A stretch of DNA of 64,000 nt, taken from positions 106,670-170,669 of the forward strand of contig NW_020170447.1 of NCBI RefSeq assembly GCF_000524195.1. The letters run 5' to 3'. Below, in pieces: positions 11,320-23,510 of this stretch. The stretch comes from Echinococcus granulosus (Eukaryota > Platyhelminthes > Cestoda > Cyclophyllidea > Taeniidae). Every line of letters begins with the position of its first letter. Position 1 is the first letter of the stretch. Position numbers and translations under genes: made by a program. Under the pieces are notes generated by a model, which saw nothing but the letters and a program-made list of their open reading frames with translations, was not told where the DNA came from and ran no database searches.

Positions 11320-13468
11320 TGAAAGCCGTTTTCCTTACCCCATACTTTGTGTCGAGTGGAGAGAAGTTTGTAAATGTTCGTGTGATACTTATTAAAAAGT
11401 ATAAAAAGTAGCTTCCTAAATGCACCAACATGTTGTGTGGCCCTTCTTTTTCTTTTAGTAATAACTGAAATACAGCTAGAGATCGAAAGAGATTTGATAG
11501 TACCACATGATTTTAAGCATCCCTTTCGGACACAATGGTGCTTGTTGACTTAACTTAAGGTGCACAAATTATATTGACTTGCATGTGTTTGACACGATGT
11601 TATCTTTATCCATGTAGGGGGAGTAGACAAACGAGGTGTACTTACTCCTAACTACTAAAATTCATGACTTCACATCAAGGACCCAAGCTTAAGCGTTTAC
11701 AATAACACGGAAAACATACCACCTGGGTGCCGGGGCTTCCAATTTAAAGAAGCGAAACCCTCACAGACCAGTGCTGGTGATGACAAGTATGCGATACAAT
11801 TGACGTAAACAATAAGGGCTGCGCCGTGCGACCCAGACCCTTGTGGCTGCCTCCCAAGGTCACGTCTTGTTTTCGTCGAAGTTGTCAAAAAAAATGCTGC
11901 GGTACTTTTTCTCCCTGACGAAGTCTGGAGACAGGCCTTACAGATCACACGCCGCCATGTGCACGGCGCAAGTCACCTCCTACACCGAATAGGCTTTTCC
12001 TTTGTTCTCTTCCTCCTGGTGGTCCTGCCAACCTTGGGTCTCACTCTGTACATTGATGCATGCAGCGAAGAGCCATTTAAGAGTGCACCTCCTAGCCAAT
12101 AAAATCGTGTCATTCGCCTTAGGCGAGGAGAAATCGATAATTCAATAACGATCGATAATGCGTTAGCGCGCATGAGTCATCCATGCAGGGCGCAAGCGTC
12201 TTTTAAGGCCAAAACTGTGCTACACTGCAGTAAAATTTATTCTTTTACTCAAAATTTAGTATAAAATGCTTAAATAGATACTTCTAATGGTGCTTCCATG
12301 CGCAGTTCTACGTCCCTTCAGAATCCTTATTACGCGCCTACTTGGCTGGCCACCTGTGCAGCCGCATTTCTTAAGCTTTGTTGTGTCCCCGCGGATCTAA
12401 TTTGTTTTTTATTTCTTGGAGAAGGGATATTTCAATTAAATTTTCTGCTCCAAATAGGACTTAATCTGGCGAGGATTCGCTATCTTGCCGTATCTGGAGT
12501 GCTTTGATGCCTTCAAGAGAAGGGGTAAAAAGTAAACGGTTTTTGATGCGAAGCCTCCCTTTTTGTTCTTGCAGTCCAACTACCTAAATAATCAAACTCT
12601 GTCAAAAAGTATTTGTTCACCAGGTTTTCTAAAATGTCTAAATTCAAATCGGCTCTTGAGGTGAACAGTTGGAAAAGAGGCAAAGATGGTCTTAAGTGAC
12701 GGTAGGGAATGGACACCGTGGAGATGGCTACCTGAGGCATACTGCTGTCTCTTTTGCTAAAAATATCTCACAGATCCTAAATGACAACATAAATGCACCT
12801 TTAATAAAAAGTCCTCCATTAAGTAATTGGGCCAGATAGTTTTAGGGGAAGAGCACAAGAGTTCTGGTGATAGTACATTTAGAGTATTTCTTCACTTTCA
12901 AGCTCTCAATCCCTCCATCTTCGTGCCTTATTGAACAGTGAAGAATAAACCGTACTTCGAAAACCATTACTTAAAGCCAGTCAAACGGGACTTATGACAT
13001 AGACGTGCCTTTTTATTTCCTGAATCCCCCTTCCCCCTCTATCAAACAAGTCAAAATTCTACTTGTTGAGTGAATGGAAGGATAACTAAATCACAGTCTT
13101 AAAAAGAAATGGGCAAAATATGGCGCTATTTAGCCGACAAGCTTACGGTAATGTGGCGATCAAATACTACCAGGAACGATTGGACTTAGGTCATAATTAT
13201 CCCCAAAAATGTGATAACAAAGGTGTCTTGAGGAAACAAAGGCAGTCAGGCTTCCTAATAAGGGTATTTCTTTAGGTCTTGAGATGGAAGCCATCCAGCT
13301 TTAACATCCATAAAAATTAGGTGGTGGAGAGGGGGAGGCTATTGTTAAGGTACTACGTGGTGGTGATGACGAGAAAATGTATGGCACCGGCTAGCATTAA
13401 GTCAAGAACACAGGCTGGAGACGAAGAGGGAAAAAGTGGCATAAAAACCTTCCTAGCCTTGAGATTTT

Positions 13469-13537
13469 AGTGTGTGCGTGTGTGTGGAACGTTAAACAAA
13501 GAATGGCGTTTTGTGTACGCACACCCACACGCATGTG
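13469..13537. repeat. Imperfect GT/CA inverted repeat
   Basis: A GTGTGTGCGTGTGTGTGG arm is followed about 30 bases later by CACACCCACACGCATG, its near reverse complement. The two could pair as an imperfect hairpin. Both arms are simple alternating purine-pyrimidine sequence, so chance juxtaposition of two microsatellites is the plainest explanation. Confidence 0.6.
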
Positions 13538-16500
13538 GGAGTCCTTCTGGCTTTTGTTGGCGCCATTTGGCAAATTTCGCTTCAAATCCTATTTCTCAAG
13601 GTTAGGGCTTGGGGAACTCTCAGAGAGGTGGACACCCAAAAAACAGACAACAAACATGAATTTAGTGAGGAGATGTGACTCAGGAACTAGCTGCTAGACT
13701 ACAGGTCCTCTATGTATAGGTGTTTCAGATGCTATCAGTTGTTCTTACCACCCATTTCTATGAGCCACTTCCTCCCTTTAAAAAATATGGCTTCAAGATC
13801 ATATCAAGGAAGGCCACTGACACTACCTGTCAATCGTCACACGTGATTTTAAGGGAATGGCATGGTTCGTTTCTTAAGGTCACTATTCAAAATACATTCA
13901 GAGGTGAAGACATAGTTAAAACTTCTGGCTAAGTGGAGTGCAACAATTATACAATGCGGTAGGAATTTTTCCCATTTTTTAATCCTCATCGTCTTGTAAA
14001 TTGAGATTTCCTCTCAGCCAATAAGAAAGACAATTCCCTGACGAGAAATGGAGAGCGCCTACTTAAATCAAGTCCTGAATTATCTATGAAAGGTGATAAT
14101 GGCAGCATTAAAGATAGCCAGCTCTTGGGAGAGGAGTTAAATTTGGTAGACCCTAAAATAGCTCCAACCCTTCTTTGTGTGGGCGGATATGAGTTTAGGT
14201 AAAAAGTCCTCTTCCCCTAGTCATTGTGTGCCAAACTTGGCAAACGTGGATTCGAAAGCTGTGACTTGATTTTCTACCTGCTACAAGATCAAGGCTCTCA
14301 ACTAGTTAAAAAATCCCATCCTCATCATCTATGGGTTTACTAATCAAGTATTTACTCGGTAAACAAAGGTGGTGAAGGTGGGGAATCTTGACACAAGGTA
14401 GATGAGTCTTCCTTCGCAACAGTTGAGTTTTGTGTCAACTGCTGTGGACTTTTAATCTTCTGAGACTGTTTTCAAATAAAAAAGTCAGACAAGTTTATCT
14501 AAGGCCACTTTTTGGAGCTAACACGACAGCACCGACATTCTGTTCTGATGTTGAGAGAATATAGAAAAATGTGCAAATATTTTTATAAAAATATGGGATA
14601 AACATCGAGGAAATACTGTAACTTTGCCGCCAACCGATGGGAAAATTCCTAGGTTAATCGACCCTTTAGTCCTATTTTTCTATTGGTTATTGATTTTAAA
14701 GTAATAAATACGGTGGGCCAATCAGAAAATTGCCTTCGTTCAAACAGTAAATCCTAAGTAAAATGCAGTCGAAAAAAAGCCTCGCTACCCCTCAATTTTT
14801 ACGTTACAGATTCCATTTATATTTTTCTTTACAAATAAACCTAAATTAACTCTTGCATTCACGGAGATGTTTTTGTGCTCGTGGGAATTTTTTCTGCCTG
14901 CAAATTCATTATTCATTCATTCGTACGAATAATCCCTTCTTTTTCCAGACAGAAAAAAACAAATCAATTTTTTTTGCCGAGGATCATTTTGAAACTCACT
15001 TCAAGTAGTACATTTTCCTTTGGGCATCATCAAGAGATGAGCCGCCACCTCGACTTGGTCAAAATTACCGATCTGCTTAGCTCCAAATAAAAACGGCTAA
15101 ACAATGCATCCTTGGCTTGTATTTCTTCTTGGGGAAGTACAGCCCTCCTAATTACCGATTTGGATTAAAGAAGATGATGTTAAAGCTCACTTGGAGGATA
15201 TAAAGTTGTTGGCGCTAATATTTTCCTACCGGTAATCGAGAATGACAAAATTGAGTAGTTTAGACAACTAAAATCCCAGTAATTCATCCGGTGACAGGAG
15301 CGATTGGCCAGCCACTTGAAAATGGGGCCTCAACACAGCCATCAATAAAAGTGGTGAAAAGATTTAGGGGTTATAAATTTAGTGGGATTTCCATTAAAAT
15401 CGGCCCTTTTTACTACATTTTGGCATGAAAAAAAATTTCGCACAATGATTAAAAGGTAACGAGGGGAGAGGGGGAGAGAGGAGCAGTTAAGCCCGCGACT
15501 GCGCTACAACCGATGACGTGTCCTGTCAGCGCTTTGAGGTATGTCGCGTCTGAAAGACGCAATAAAACTTCTCATCCTCTCTGTCCCTCCAAAGCCCACC
15601 AATGCAGGCAGGGTTGTCATCGTGGTTGTCGAAATAAAAGGCATGCATGGATCGCTGCCAAACCAATCACTGAGGTTCTGGCAATCAGTAGCGGTGTTAC
15701 CGAGTCCTTCCAATCAGGCGAACGCACTGTTCGTAATTTCTCCTTTTTGGCCCCCCAACAATGCCACATGACCTTGACGGAATACGCGGATTTTTTTCTT
15801 ACAACGTAAACCCAAGAGCATTCTAATCTACGGCGAAGGAGGTGTTGTATTAAGTCGGAAGCGGATTAAATAACTGAAGGAATAAAAAAGCACGGTTGGG
15901 GGAAGGGTAAATTAAAGTTAACAATAAAAAAGAGAAAAAAAGGAAAGAATGGTTCAGCCTTTCCTGTATTAAAGTTGCTCCCCCATGACCAGTCATTACA
16001 GTTGACGGAAAAATTTAAAATAGGGAAAATGAGGGGGAAAGGAAATAACTTATGTCCATCTAATTCCAAACTGGTCAGTACTTAGACATTGGGATTTCAA
16101 ATCTTTCATCTGGAATAGGGGATCCTTTGTGTCTGTTACAGAAAGGATGGAGAGGTTCATTCCTCTAGGATACCCTAGAAAGGATTCCACCTCGATCGAG
16201 CAAGGTCACTTGAGGTGCAAAGTTTCCTAAAACCAGGACGTCCTGTTTTTTTCAAACCTGTTGATTTGCTGCACTTCTATTTACTGTGAGGTGGCCAACG
16301 AACCAGCCAGAAGGGGAGGGGGTAGCCCGCGCTTCTGCCTTCGATGTTGATGCTGTTGTTGACGCAGAGTAGAGATTCCCACCAGGGTAAACACCATCGT
16401 CAGACGGATGTGATTCACCGGTCCCTGTTTTCGCTGCCTGTCAAGTCCTCCTCTTTCACCTCCATCTCAAACTCTCAAACCTCCAGCTTCTACATTAAAT

Positions 16501-17582
16501 TTCCTCTTCTCGAGTCATCGTTTTCTTCACAGGTCGTATTGATTGTGTACGGGGAAAAATCGATATCAATAAGCCAGCTGCTCGTGGTGTCTTAGTCGGA
16601 CCAATAGCAGAAACGCAGTTGCTTAAGCACTTTAAGTGCACATTGTTGTACTTTTGTATCCTATGCTTTCACCTTTTCACGAGGAGGGAAAAAGTTTGTA
16701 CGCAATTAAAGTTGCAAAATCTGTGTGAAAGCGTGGATGAGGCAGTGAATGGAGATTGGGTAGCACCGTCAGAGGTCCCTTTTTGAATCTTCCATGATGC
16801 TCTAATAACTTTAATTTTTTGACAATTTGTGGCATATTTCGGTTAGAAAGCTTATGGGAACCACTTCGATTAAAAGTGAGGATGAATTTTATCTAATAGA
16901 TTTTCTAGGAAATGTAGTGACCAGTAGCATTCTTGATATATAGCACGTGACTGTGAAATATCAATCAAATCCACGTGATTTCATTTAATCATTTGTCAAA
17001 TTATTTGAGGTGTCGCCTTTTTGAAATCATCGAGGGTCACTGGTGACGTGCTATAAAGTTGCGCATAATCCACTCTAGAGCTTGCACCATAGCAGAACAC
17101 TAGCTGAAGTAGAGGTACGGCCAAAATTGAGAAGGGCAGACAGCTTGAAAGAAAGCCTTCTATTCTAATGTGACGATAGGAAGAGGAGCTGCCACAGGAT
17201 CAGATAAAACATACTACAACGGAAATTCAGCGGTTCCAATAACCGCATTGTTTTAGCCCACAACCGGCATTCAAGTCTACGTAGTCTGCAGTGTCTCACT
17301 AGTTAGGATGCGAAGCTCTCCACCCTCGAGGTGGCCTAATAGCCCCTGTAATTACTATTCCCTCCCATGACCACATTCACATGATTGTATATTTACTATT
17401 GCGATTTAGCAAGTAGTAAGCTGTACTTAATGAGGTGTATTTCATATGAGGATCAAAAGACAACTTTCGCAGCTCCTCTTTGGCCAGCTTGCAGCCATTC
17501 TAACGGTATTCTTCGTGAAGAAAGTATCAGTGTAATAACTGCCAGTGCTAATAAAGCAAGAAGTTGTTTCAATTGCTAAAAA

Positions 17583-17626
17583 GATGGACAGTTGGATGGA
17601 TGGGTGGATGGATAGAGGGATGCGAA
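17583..17626 (+). repeat. GGAT tetranucleotide microsatellite, imperfect
   Basis: Several GGAT/GGGT units (TTGGATGGATGGGTGGATGG) followed by degenerate units. A smaller, similar GGAT stretch lies at about 20219-20250. Both are ordinary simple repeats. Confidence 0.85.
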
Positions 17627-18632
17627 ATGGGTGGGCGGATATTTGCCCCATCGACAGAATGCATGTGGACATGCAAGCTCTTGTGTAAGCACAAGTGGCG
17701 CAGTCTACAAGCGACGGAGATGGTGGAACGTAAATTTCCTGAAATATTCCGCATTTCACGAAACCTTTAAGAATTTTTCCCATTTATAATCCCCTACCAA
17801 AAGAGGTAGGGTTGAAGCGAAACACCCTGCTCCCCACTTCGTCAGACGTTTCTGCGTAGTTTGACAGCCACGCTTTATCCACTTTCTTCTATCTTTCCTT
17901 TCTTCCCTACCCACCTTCCCTAGTGAGAGGCCGCTTTAAGATTTAGCGGGATTTTATAGTGCTCCTCTCATTGTCAGTCCTGCAAAAGCTGGATTAACCT
18001 ATAATGCCAATATATGAATTTAAGAGGTGAATCTCCTGACCTTCGAATGTCTGAACATCGTAGGCTCCAGCATCCGGATAGTAAGGCCTTCAATGAATAT
18101 GCTGACGCTTTCTTCCACAAAGTGAAACGTATCTTCAAGGCATTGGTTAACCTAATCTGTGTCCACATTGTGGCTTCTTTGGACACAGTACCTCCCATAA
18201 TCTCGTAGATGAGGCTTAACGACATTGATAAACCAACTTCAACTTCTCTAGATGATTTTTAAGGGAGATTGCGCTTAAACAAACCGTTTAATAGTTTCAT
18301 AGGAGGAATCATTGCTACTGCAGATAGTCCCAAATCTCCAGCCAAGAAGGTGGGATTCTGGAAGCATCGGATGATTTAAAAGAGGATGCCACTCGGGAAC
18401 ACGCTTCATTCCAAGAGTCGAAATGGAAGATTTCAGGTTCGGGTAAAGAGCATCAAGAGACAGGTAGTAATCTGCAATTCGTCAGAACAGCCCTCAACAC
18501 TTAATCATCATCCCGCCAAAGGAGGCAAGAATCGGTAACTAGGTACACGCACTCCTCTATGGAAATTGTGGCATTTTGTGTGTTGGGCAAAGGGGATGAT
18601 TTTTAGTCATCCTCATCACGGTCTTGGCGGCT

Positions 18633-18684
18633 GTTTCTCGCCTTTCCTCGCCTTTCTTCGCCTTGCCTCGCCTCGCCCCCCGTC
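18633..18684 (+). repeat. CCTCG/CCTTT pyrimidine-rich tandem tract
   Basis: Repeated CTCGCCTTTC and CTCGCC units running into a C run. This is a degenerate short tandem repeat, strongly pyrimidine on the plus strand. No coding role is evident. Confidence 0.75.
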
Positions 18685-20007
18685 TCTTCTCCGCTCCATC
18701 ACCGCAATGGACACATGGAGGGCTATTGAATCCGCAGGGGGAAATGGTCCTGACCTAGAAAACGGTTATATCACTGTTAGGGGGCTTCATTTCCATCCAC
18801 TAAGGTCTAGATTAACCACCCTCTGATATCTAAAGCATTCAGCAAGATTTTGGGTCCTAATTAACCCGAATCTGCCAGTTCTACCTCAAATGGACTGGAA
18901 TCAGAGGCGCTTCAGACGAGCCTTTTACGTCAGGGTTTATCCAGGAAAAGGGACTAGACGACGTGAAGCCTAAAGTAACTGAGGTAGAAAGGTGTCAGGT
19001 TTTGGGCGTGGATAGTTCCTCTCTCTCGTTGACAGTCGCTAAGCTTTAAGCTGAGAACAAAAACACACAGTTTTAGCAGATCCAGTAAGCGATCCCCCTA
19101 TTCATAGTCTAGTTAAAAAAATGACAAAATTAGCCTTTTCTCTGGCATTCCACTTGCATTCAGTATCTACTTTCGAACTGATTCCAGCAGCTCATTCCAA
19201 CCAATGGGCTTCAAGCGTCTACCGAATAGGTCTATTTAATGCGAAATAACTCCACATTTCTTATAACCGTCATAATTAGAAAGGCCTTTGGTTTCCAGAA
19301 TTCAGAACCTTCATTGGCAACCGTCATTGAGATAAGATGGACAGTTCGGTTTTATTAAGGGGGAAAGAACAGCCGCAGTTTCATCGTCTAGCTAGCCTTT
19401 TTGAAGTGCCATGATCGTGGTGCCAACCCAATGTTACTTGGCCTGATTATTCTCATGAGAAACCGTGAGAACTTGGTGGGTGGACGGCTGGGTAGGTGCA
19501 TAATCAGAACTTTGTGATTTACTTGCTATCCATCAAAAGTTGATATACCGCGTCCTCATTCGTAATTGTGAGGCATACAACAGGAAGTCAAGGTAGGTTC
19601 CTCCTTGTGGAACCTTCTCTGATGCTAAAATAGGGTAGCTTTTTAGGATAGAATTTCATTGAGGTGAAGAGAAAAGCGCTTCGACTGTAATCGCGCCAGC
19701 TTGAGAGCACTTTTAGTCTCACAAGAACTACAAACATCTCTGCGTAGAGTCTCCTACGAGAGCCTTTAACCAGAGGAGAGAGAGAGACAGATAAAGTCCG
19801 GAGGCTCGTGGTGTAGCCAGAACTGCCGCAGTCACTCACTGTGGCGGAGATTCTACTTTTTTAATCATGCTTGGTTATGATTTACAATGAGAGAGACAGC
19901 CAGACGGGCAGACAGTGAAGGTGAAAAAAATGTGTAGGAGGTGGAGAGGAAGGGCACGAAAATTGAAACCCGTCGTCGAATAGCTTGTTTATGCAAACAA
20001 ATAAAAA

Positions 20008-20042
20008 TACACTCTCGCACCCACACATGCACACATACACCG
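20008..20042 (+). repeat. CA-rich microsatellite, imperfect
   Basis: A degenerate CA repeat (CACACATGCACACATACAC) about 1.1 kb beyond the 3' end of the kinase gene. It is a simple repeat only. Confidence 0.8.
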
Positions 20043-21032
20043 CAGCGAAGATGGAGGATTGCACGAGTAATCACGACCGGCTAAGTCTGCACGCTCCACA
20101 TCCTGGTACATCATACCACATCACACCTCACGCCACCATCGCACTACACCGAGGTGGACGCTAAGCTCTCGTCTCTAATTAGATGCGCTTTTGATGCCTT
20201 GTGGAACGCGGCTGTGCGATTGGATGGATGGATATGGGGATGGGTAAATAGAGTTCGAAAGAATTGCCCCTGGATAGATGTGGAATAGACTGAATTTGAG
20301 TGATCGTATCGATGGACAGATGAGTGGATCGAAGGCGGCTGGATTTAGAAGTGGACGAAACTAGAACACCAGGACAGACTGGAAAAGCCACTTCAGTTCA
20401 GAGCCTCATGTCCAGGAAAGAGTATTCGGTTAGCTTAGTTCTAGATTGCCAAACCCCCTCTATTTGGTCCACATATTAGCGAAGATTTTTGGAAGCAACT
20501 TCGATAGCAAACACTGAATCTAAAGTTCCATCGTATTGGTTGGCCGATTTCCCAAGCAAAATACTATGACCTTTTGCTCTAAAACCATTTCCGACCTAGA
20601 GTCTGCAGATTGCGGTATCAAAGGCTCCTTTACTTGAGGGTATTTGTGTAGCCGATATAAGCACCTCGAAACCGCACGCTGAGGCAGAAGAAACGCTTTG
20701 CGACATTTCCCGCCCATCTCTACACCAATACACACAACTCGCAGCTAGAAGGTACACGCCTCCAAACACGGACAGACAAAGCCAGTCAGCTATTACCATG
20801 CCCCCACTCTACAATCGCCTTCCACCACCAGTCAGGAGAGAAAATGTGGCTGATAACACAATAGCAAACATTTATTGGTTTCATAATGCAAAAAGAAAGT
20901 AAGTAAAAACAGTCTGGGTATGCTAAAGTCAGTCAGAGCGTGAAAGTGGACCTACACAATCGACGTACCAAGGGGATGTTCACTCGATGTCGGCTCATTA
21001 CTTTTTACACTTTCAACAGAGATCATTAACAC

Positions 21033-21043
21033 TTTATTTTATT
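21033..21043 (-). terminator. Candidate poly(A) signals of the kinase gene
   Basis: On the minus strand two overlapping AATAAA hexamers occur about 140 bases after the stop codon at 21180-21182. This position and spacing fit a 3' end for the kinase transcript. The hexamers are seen directly; their use is inferred. Confidence 0.6.
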
Positions 21044-21179
21044 ACTTTCGCTTTTTGAAGACAATCGCCTCCGGACTGAGGTAGTACTAGGGAGGAGAGC
21101 GGAGGAAGCAGGAGGCGGAGGGATGAAGAGAGGACATGGGATGTAAATACTAATAATAGCTCCATTACATTTACAAAAA

Positions 21180-23484
21180 CTAAAATTTACGCGGTTTAGA
21201 GCTACGAGATTGTGCGTGAGCATCCTTGTCCTCCCCGCCATCACTGGCACTGCTGCCATTACTGCTGCCGCTTGAGGTCGTCGGTATAGCTTGGCACTTG
21301 CTACAACTATCTCTCTTCCTGATGCTTTCATAGGCCCAAAGAGTCGGCGTCCAGGCCGTCTTGAGATTGCGTTTAAGGCACGAATAAGTGGAAAGCACAT
21401 CCGGTTCTGGAACATCGTCATCATCACTTTTATCAGCAGCAGCAGCACCAGTATTGGGGACCGTCAGGGAGCTGTCCATCGGCGCTCCTCGTCTCAGCAA
21501 GGGGTATGCGGAAGCCGGTGATACAAATTGTTGACTGGCTTGCGCGAGAGTGGCCAGGTTTTGAAATGCTGGAGCCTGATCATCCTCCCCCTCCATTGAG
21601 TTTGAACGGGTGAAATACCCTGAGCTGTTGTGGGACTCGTTGGAGTTGGGTCGTGATGACTCCTCCTGAAATTCGAAGTCGTGCAAGATGTCCCAGCTAA
21701 ACTGTTGCTGCTGCTGTTGACGAAAAAACGGATGTCCATCCGGTTGTGGATGTCGTGCGTCATAGCGATGGAGACGACCGGGAGCGGTGGGGTTGATATA
21801 GATTGAGTTTCTACGAAATACAGAATTAATGCTGCTATCCACATTATTAGCGGGTGGAGAAGGTCCCCGTCTTCTAAGATAGCCACTGTGGACGTGGCCG
21901 TTATAGGTTGAGCTAACGGATTCCGGGGATTGAATTGGCAGGAGATCGGGTGAAACTTCACAGTTTTCCTGAGTTTGGATTGTAATCCGTTCTCCTTCTC
22001 CTGCATCATTCCCCACCTTCTCTGGTCCGGACTTTTGTTCCGGGATCTCCTCCTCTTCCATCCTCTTCTTCAACTCCGACTGACTCAACGGGATGTTGCC
22101 CTGTGCAATGCACAAGTTCGCAAGATCGCAAAGTCCCGAACGAACAGTAATGGAAGAAGCCAGAGGCGATGGCATATACTTGGCCGACTCATCCAGGGCG
22201 TACTGAGAGGGTTCGCACTCGAGCCTAGAAATTGTGTTTCGGAAAAGCCGCATCCATGGATGGAGAAGGATTTCCATTAGCGTGGGACGCTCACGTGGAT
22301 CCAGACGGCAACAACAACTACAAGAAGGTATGGACAAGGGTAAACGAGCCCGCTCAGGAGGACAGTGGAAAGAGAATTTGGACTGAGAGGAGGCCTACTG
22401 TATAAGGTCCATAGCCTCGTGGCTGACGAGGGTTCGACGGAATTGTACTGCACCAGAGAGGATTTCATGGTCACTCATGAAGGGAATATCCCCGTTAATC
22501 ATGTCAAAAAGAAGAATTCCCACCGTCCAAATTTCAGCAGATTTTCCGCGATATCCATTAGTTTTTATCCACTCCGGCGGAGAATAAACTCGTGTACCTG
22601 TTGTAGAAACGAAGCGTTGAAATAGCTTAAATTACGCAAAACAGGAAGCCAGACAGACAGGCTAAGTAATTACCATCGAAATCATTGTAGATCCCATCGT
22701 GCAAGAAGGCGCCCGATCCGAAGTCAATGAGTTGGATTTCATGATTATCCGAGTCGATGAGAAGGTTTTCATCCTTCAGGTCGCGGTGTAGAACTCCAGC
22801 TTCGTGGCATTTCAGCAGTATGCCAATAAGTTGATACATTATGAAGGCGGACTCGCATTCGCTTAAATAGCCTCGCTTGCAAATGTAGTCGAATAGGTCT
22901 TGAACAGCGGGTGTATTGCCGGCCATCACAATGTGCCACGTTCCGTGGAGGTCGTAGACCTCTAACATTCTGGAAATCCCATCGATATGTGAAAGCTTTT
23001 TCAACAGAACCACCTCCATTGGAAGCATATCGTCATCCAACTAAGGGAGGGGCAAAAAAGGGGCTCAGTTTCTACTCTTGTGGTAGCCAACAAAGCACAA
23101 GAGTAGAATGTATGTGACTTACTCGACACCAGCATGGCACACGATCAGAATCCACCTGCTTTATAACAACCTTTGCACCGTTTCCATTATGTCTGGCTTG
23201 AAAAACCTTCCCAAAACCACCCTTTCCCACCTGGGTGCACAGGGAGTAGGTTTGATCAAAGACATCTGGATCCCTTATCACATTGAGCTCTACGATTGAT
23301 AAAATAACACACAAGATACACATGAACGGGGAAGTGAAAACGTAAAAAATGTATAAGCACAAAAAAAGCATTACTTACTGATATCCAATTCTGCCGATGT
23401 CCTTTCTACATAGCGCATATGCGGATTCAATTTGCGAGGCTCGGGGAACCACTTGTTCACGTCTCTTGAATGGTCGACTGCCAT
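21180..23484 (-). CDS. PIM-family serine/threonine protein kinase with long C-terminal tail (5 exons)
   Basis: Exons on the minus strand are 23484-23379, 23289-23123, 23040-22674, 22597-22399 and 22317-21180. Every junction is GT-AG and the join totals 1977 nt, giving 658 residues plus stop. The kinase domain spans about residues 45-302. It shows the glycine loop GKGGFG (57-62), the ATP-anchoring Lys79 in VVIK, a PMEVVLLKK helix-C motif with Glu100, VQDLFDYI (137-144), the catalytic loop HRDLKDEN (176-183), DFGSGA (197-202), TRVYSPPEW (215-223) and RERPT (288-292) before HPWM. These are hallmark PIM blocks. By knowledge of the family it should be a constitutively active kinase that phosphorylates Ser/Thr after basic residues. 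The tail (303-658) has no known domain; it carries a six-Gln run (480-485), an Asp run and RxxS-type sites. Vertebrate PIMs are only about 310-330 residues. The ATG at 23484 was chosen because a splice-acceptor-like site lies 12 bases upstream. An upstream in-frame Met at 23685 is the alternative. Confidence 0.9.
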
Positions 23485-23510
23485 GTCGGAAACAGCCTCA
23501 ACGACGTCAA
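23485..23510 (-). promoter_or_regulatory. Candidate splice acceptor just 5' of the kinase start codon
   Basis: On the minus strand a T-rich tract (about 23523-23505) leads to TCGTTGAG, and the AG at 23498-23497 lies 12 bases before the chosen ATG. It could be the acceptor of an intron in the 5' untranslated region or of a trans-spliced leader, as many flatworm genes use. The frame stays open upstream, so this is an inference from sequence shape only. Confidence 0.35.

Larger units (their letters stand above)
10736..21030. other. Intergenic, downstream of the kinase gene; no gene recognised
   Basis: About 10 kb with no convincing gene. There are two locally GC-richer blocks. One, 11690-12210, has minus-strand open frames of 83 and 66 codons. 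The other, 15500-15810, has overlapping open frames on both strands of 98, 76 and 69 codons. None shows a domain or motif I know, and frames open on both strands at once suggest low AT content rather than selection. The stretch 18327-18506 has a 57-codon open plus frame without an ATG that I cannot assign. Simple repeats are listed separately. Confidence 0.5.

Noticed and set aside
15504..15809. Overlapping open frames on both strands in a CpG-richer block
   Set aside because: Being open in three frames at once points to low AT content, not to a gene. No motif was recognised.
18327..18506. A 57-codon plus frame without ATG, polar and exon-like
   Set aside because: No clear flanking splice sites and no partner exons. 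This length is not rare by chance.
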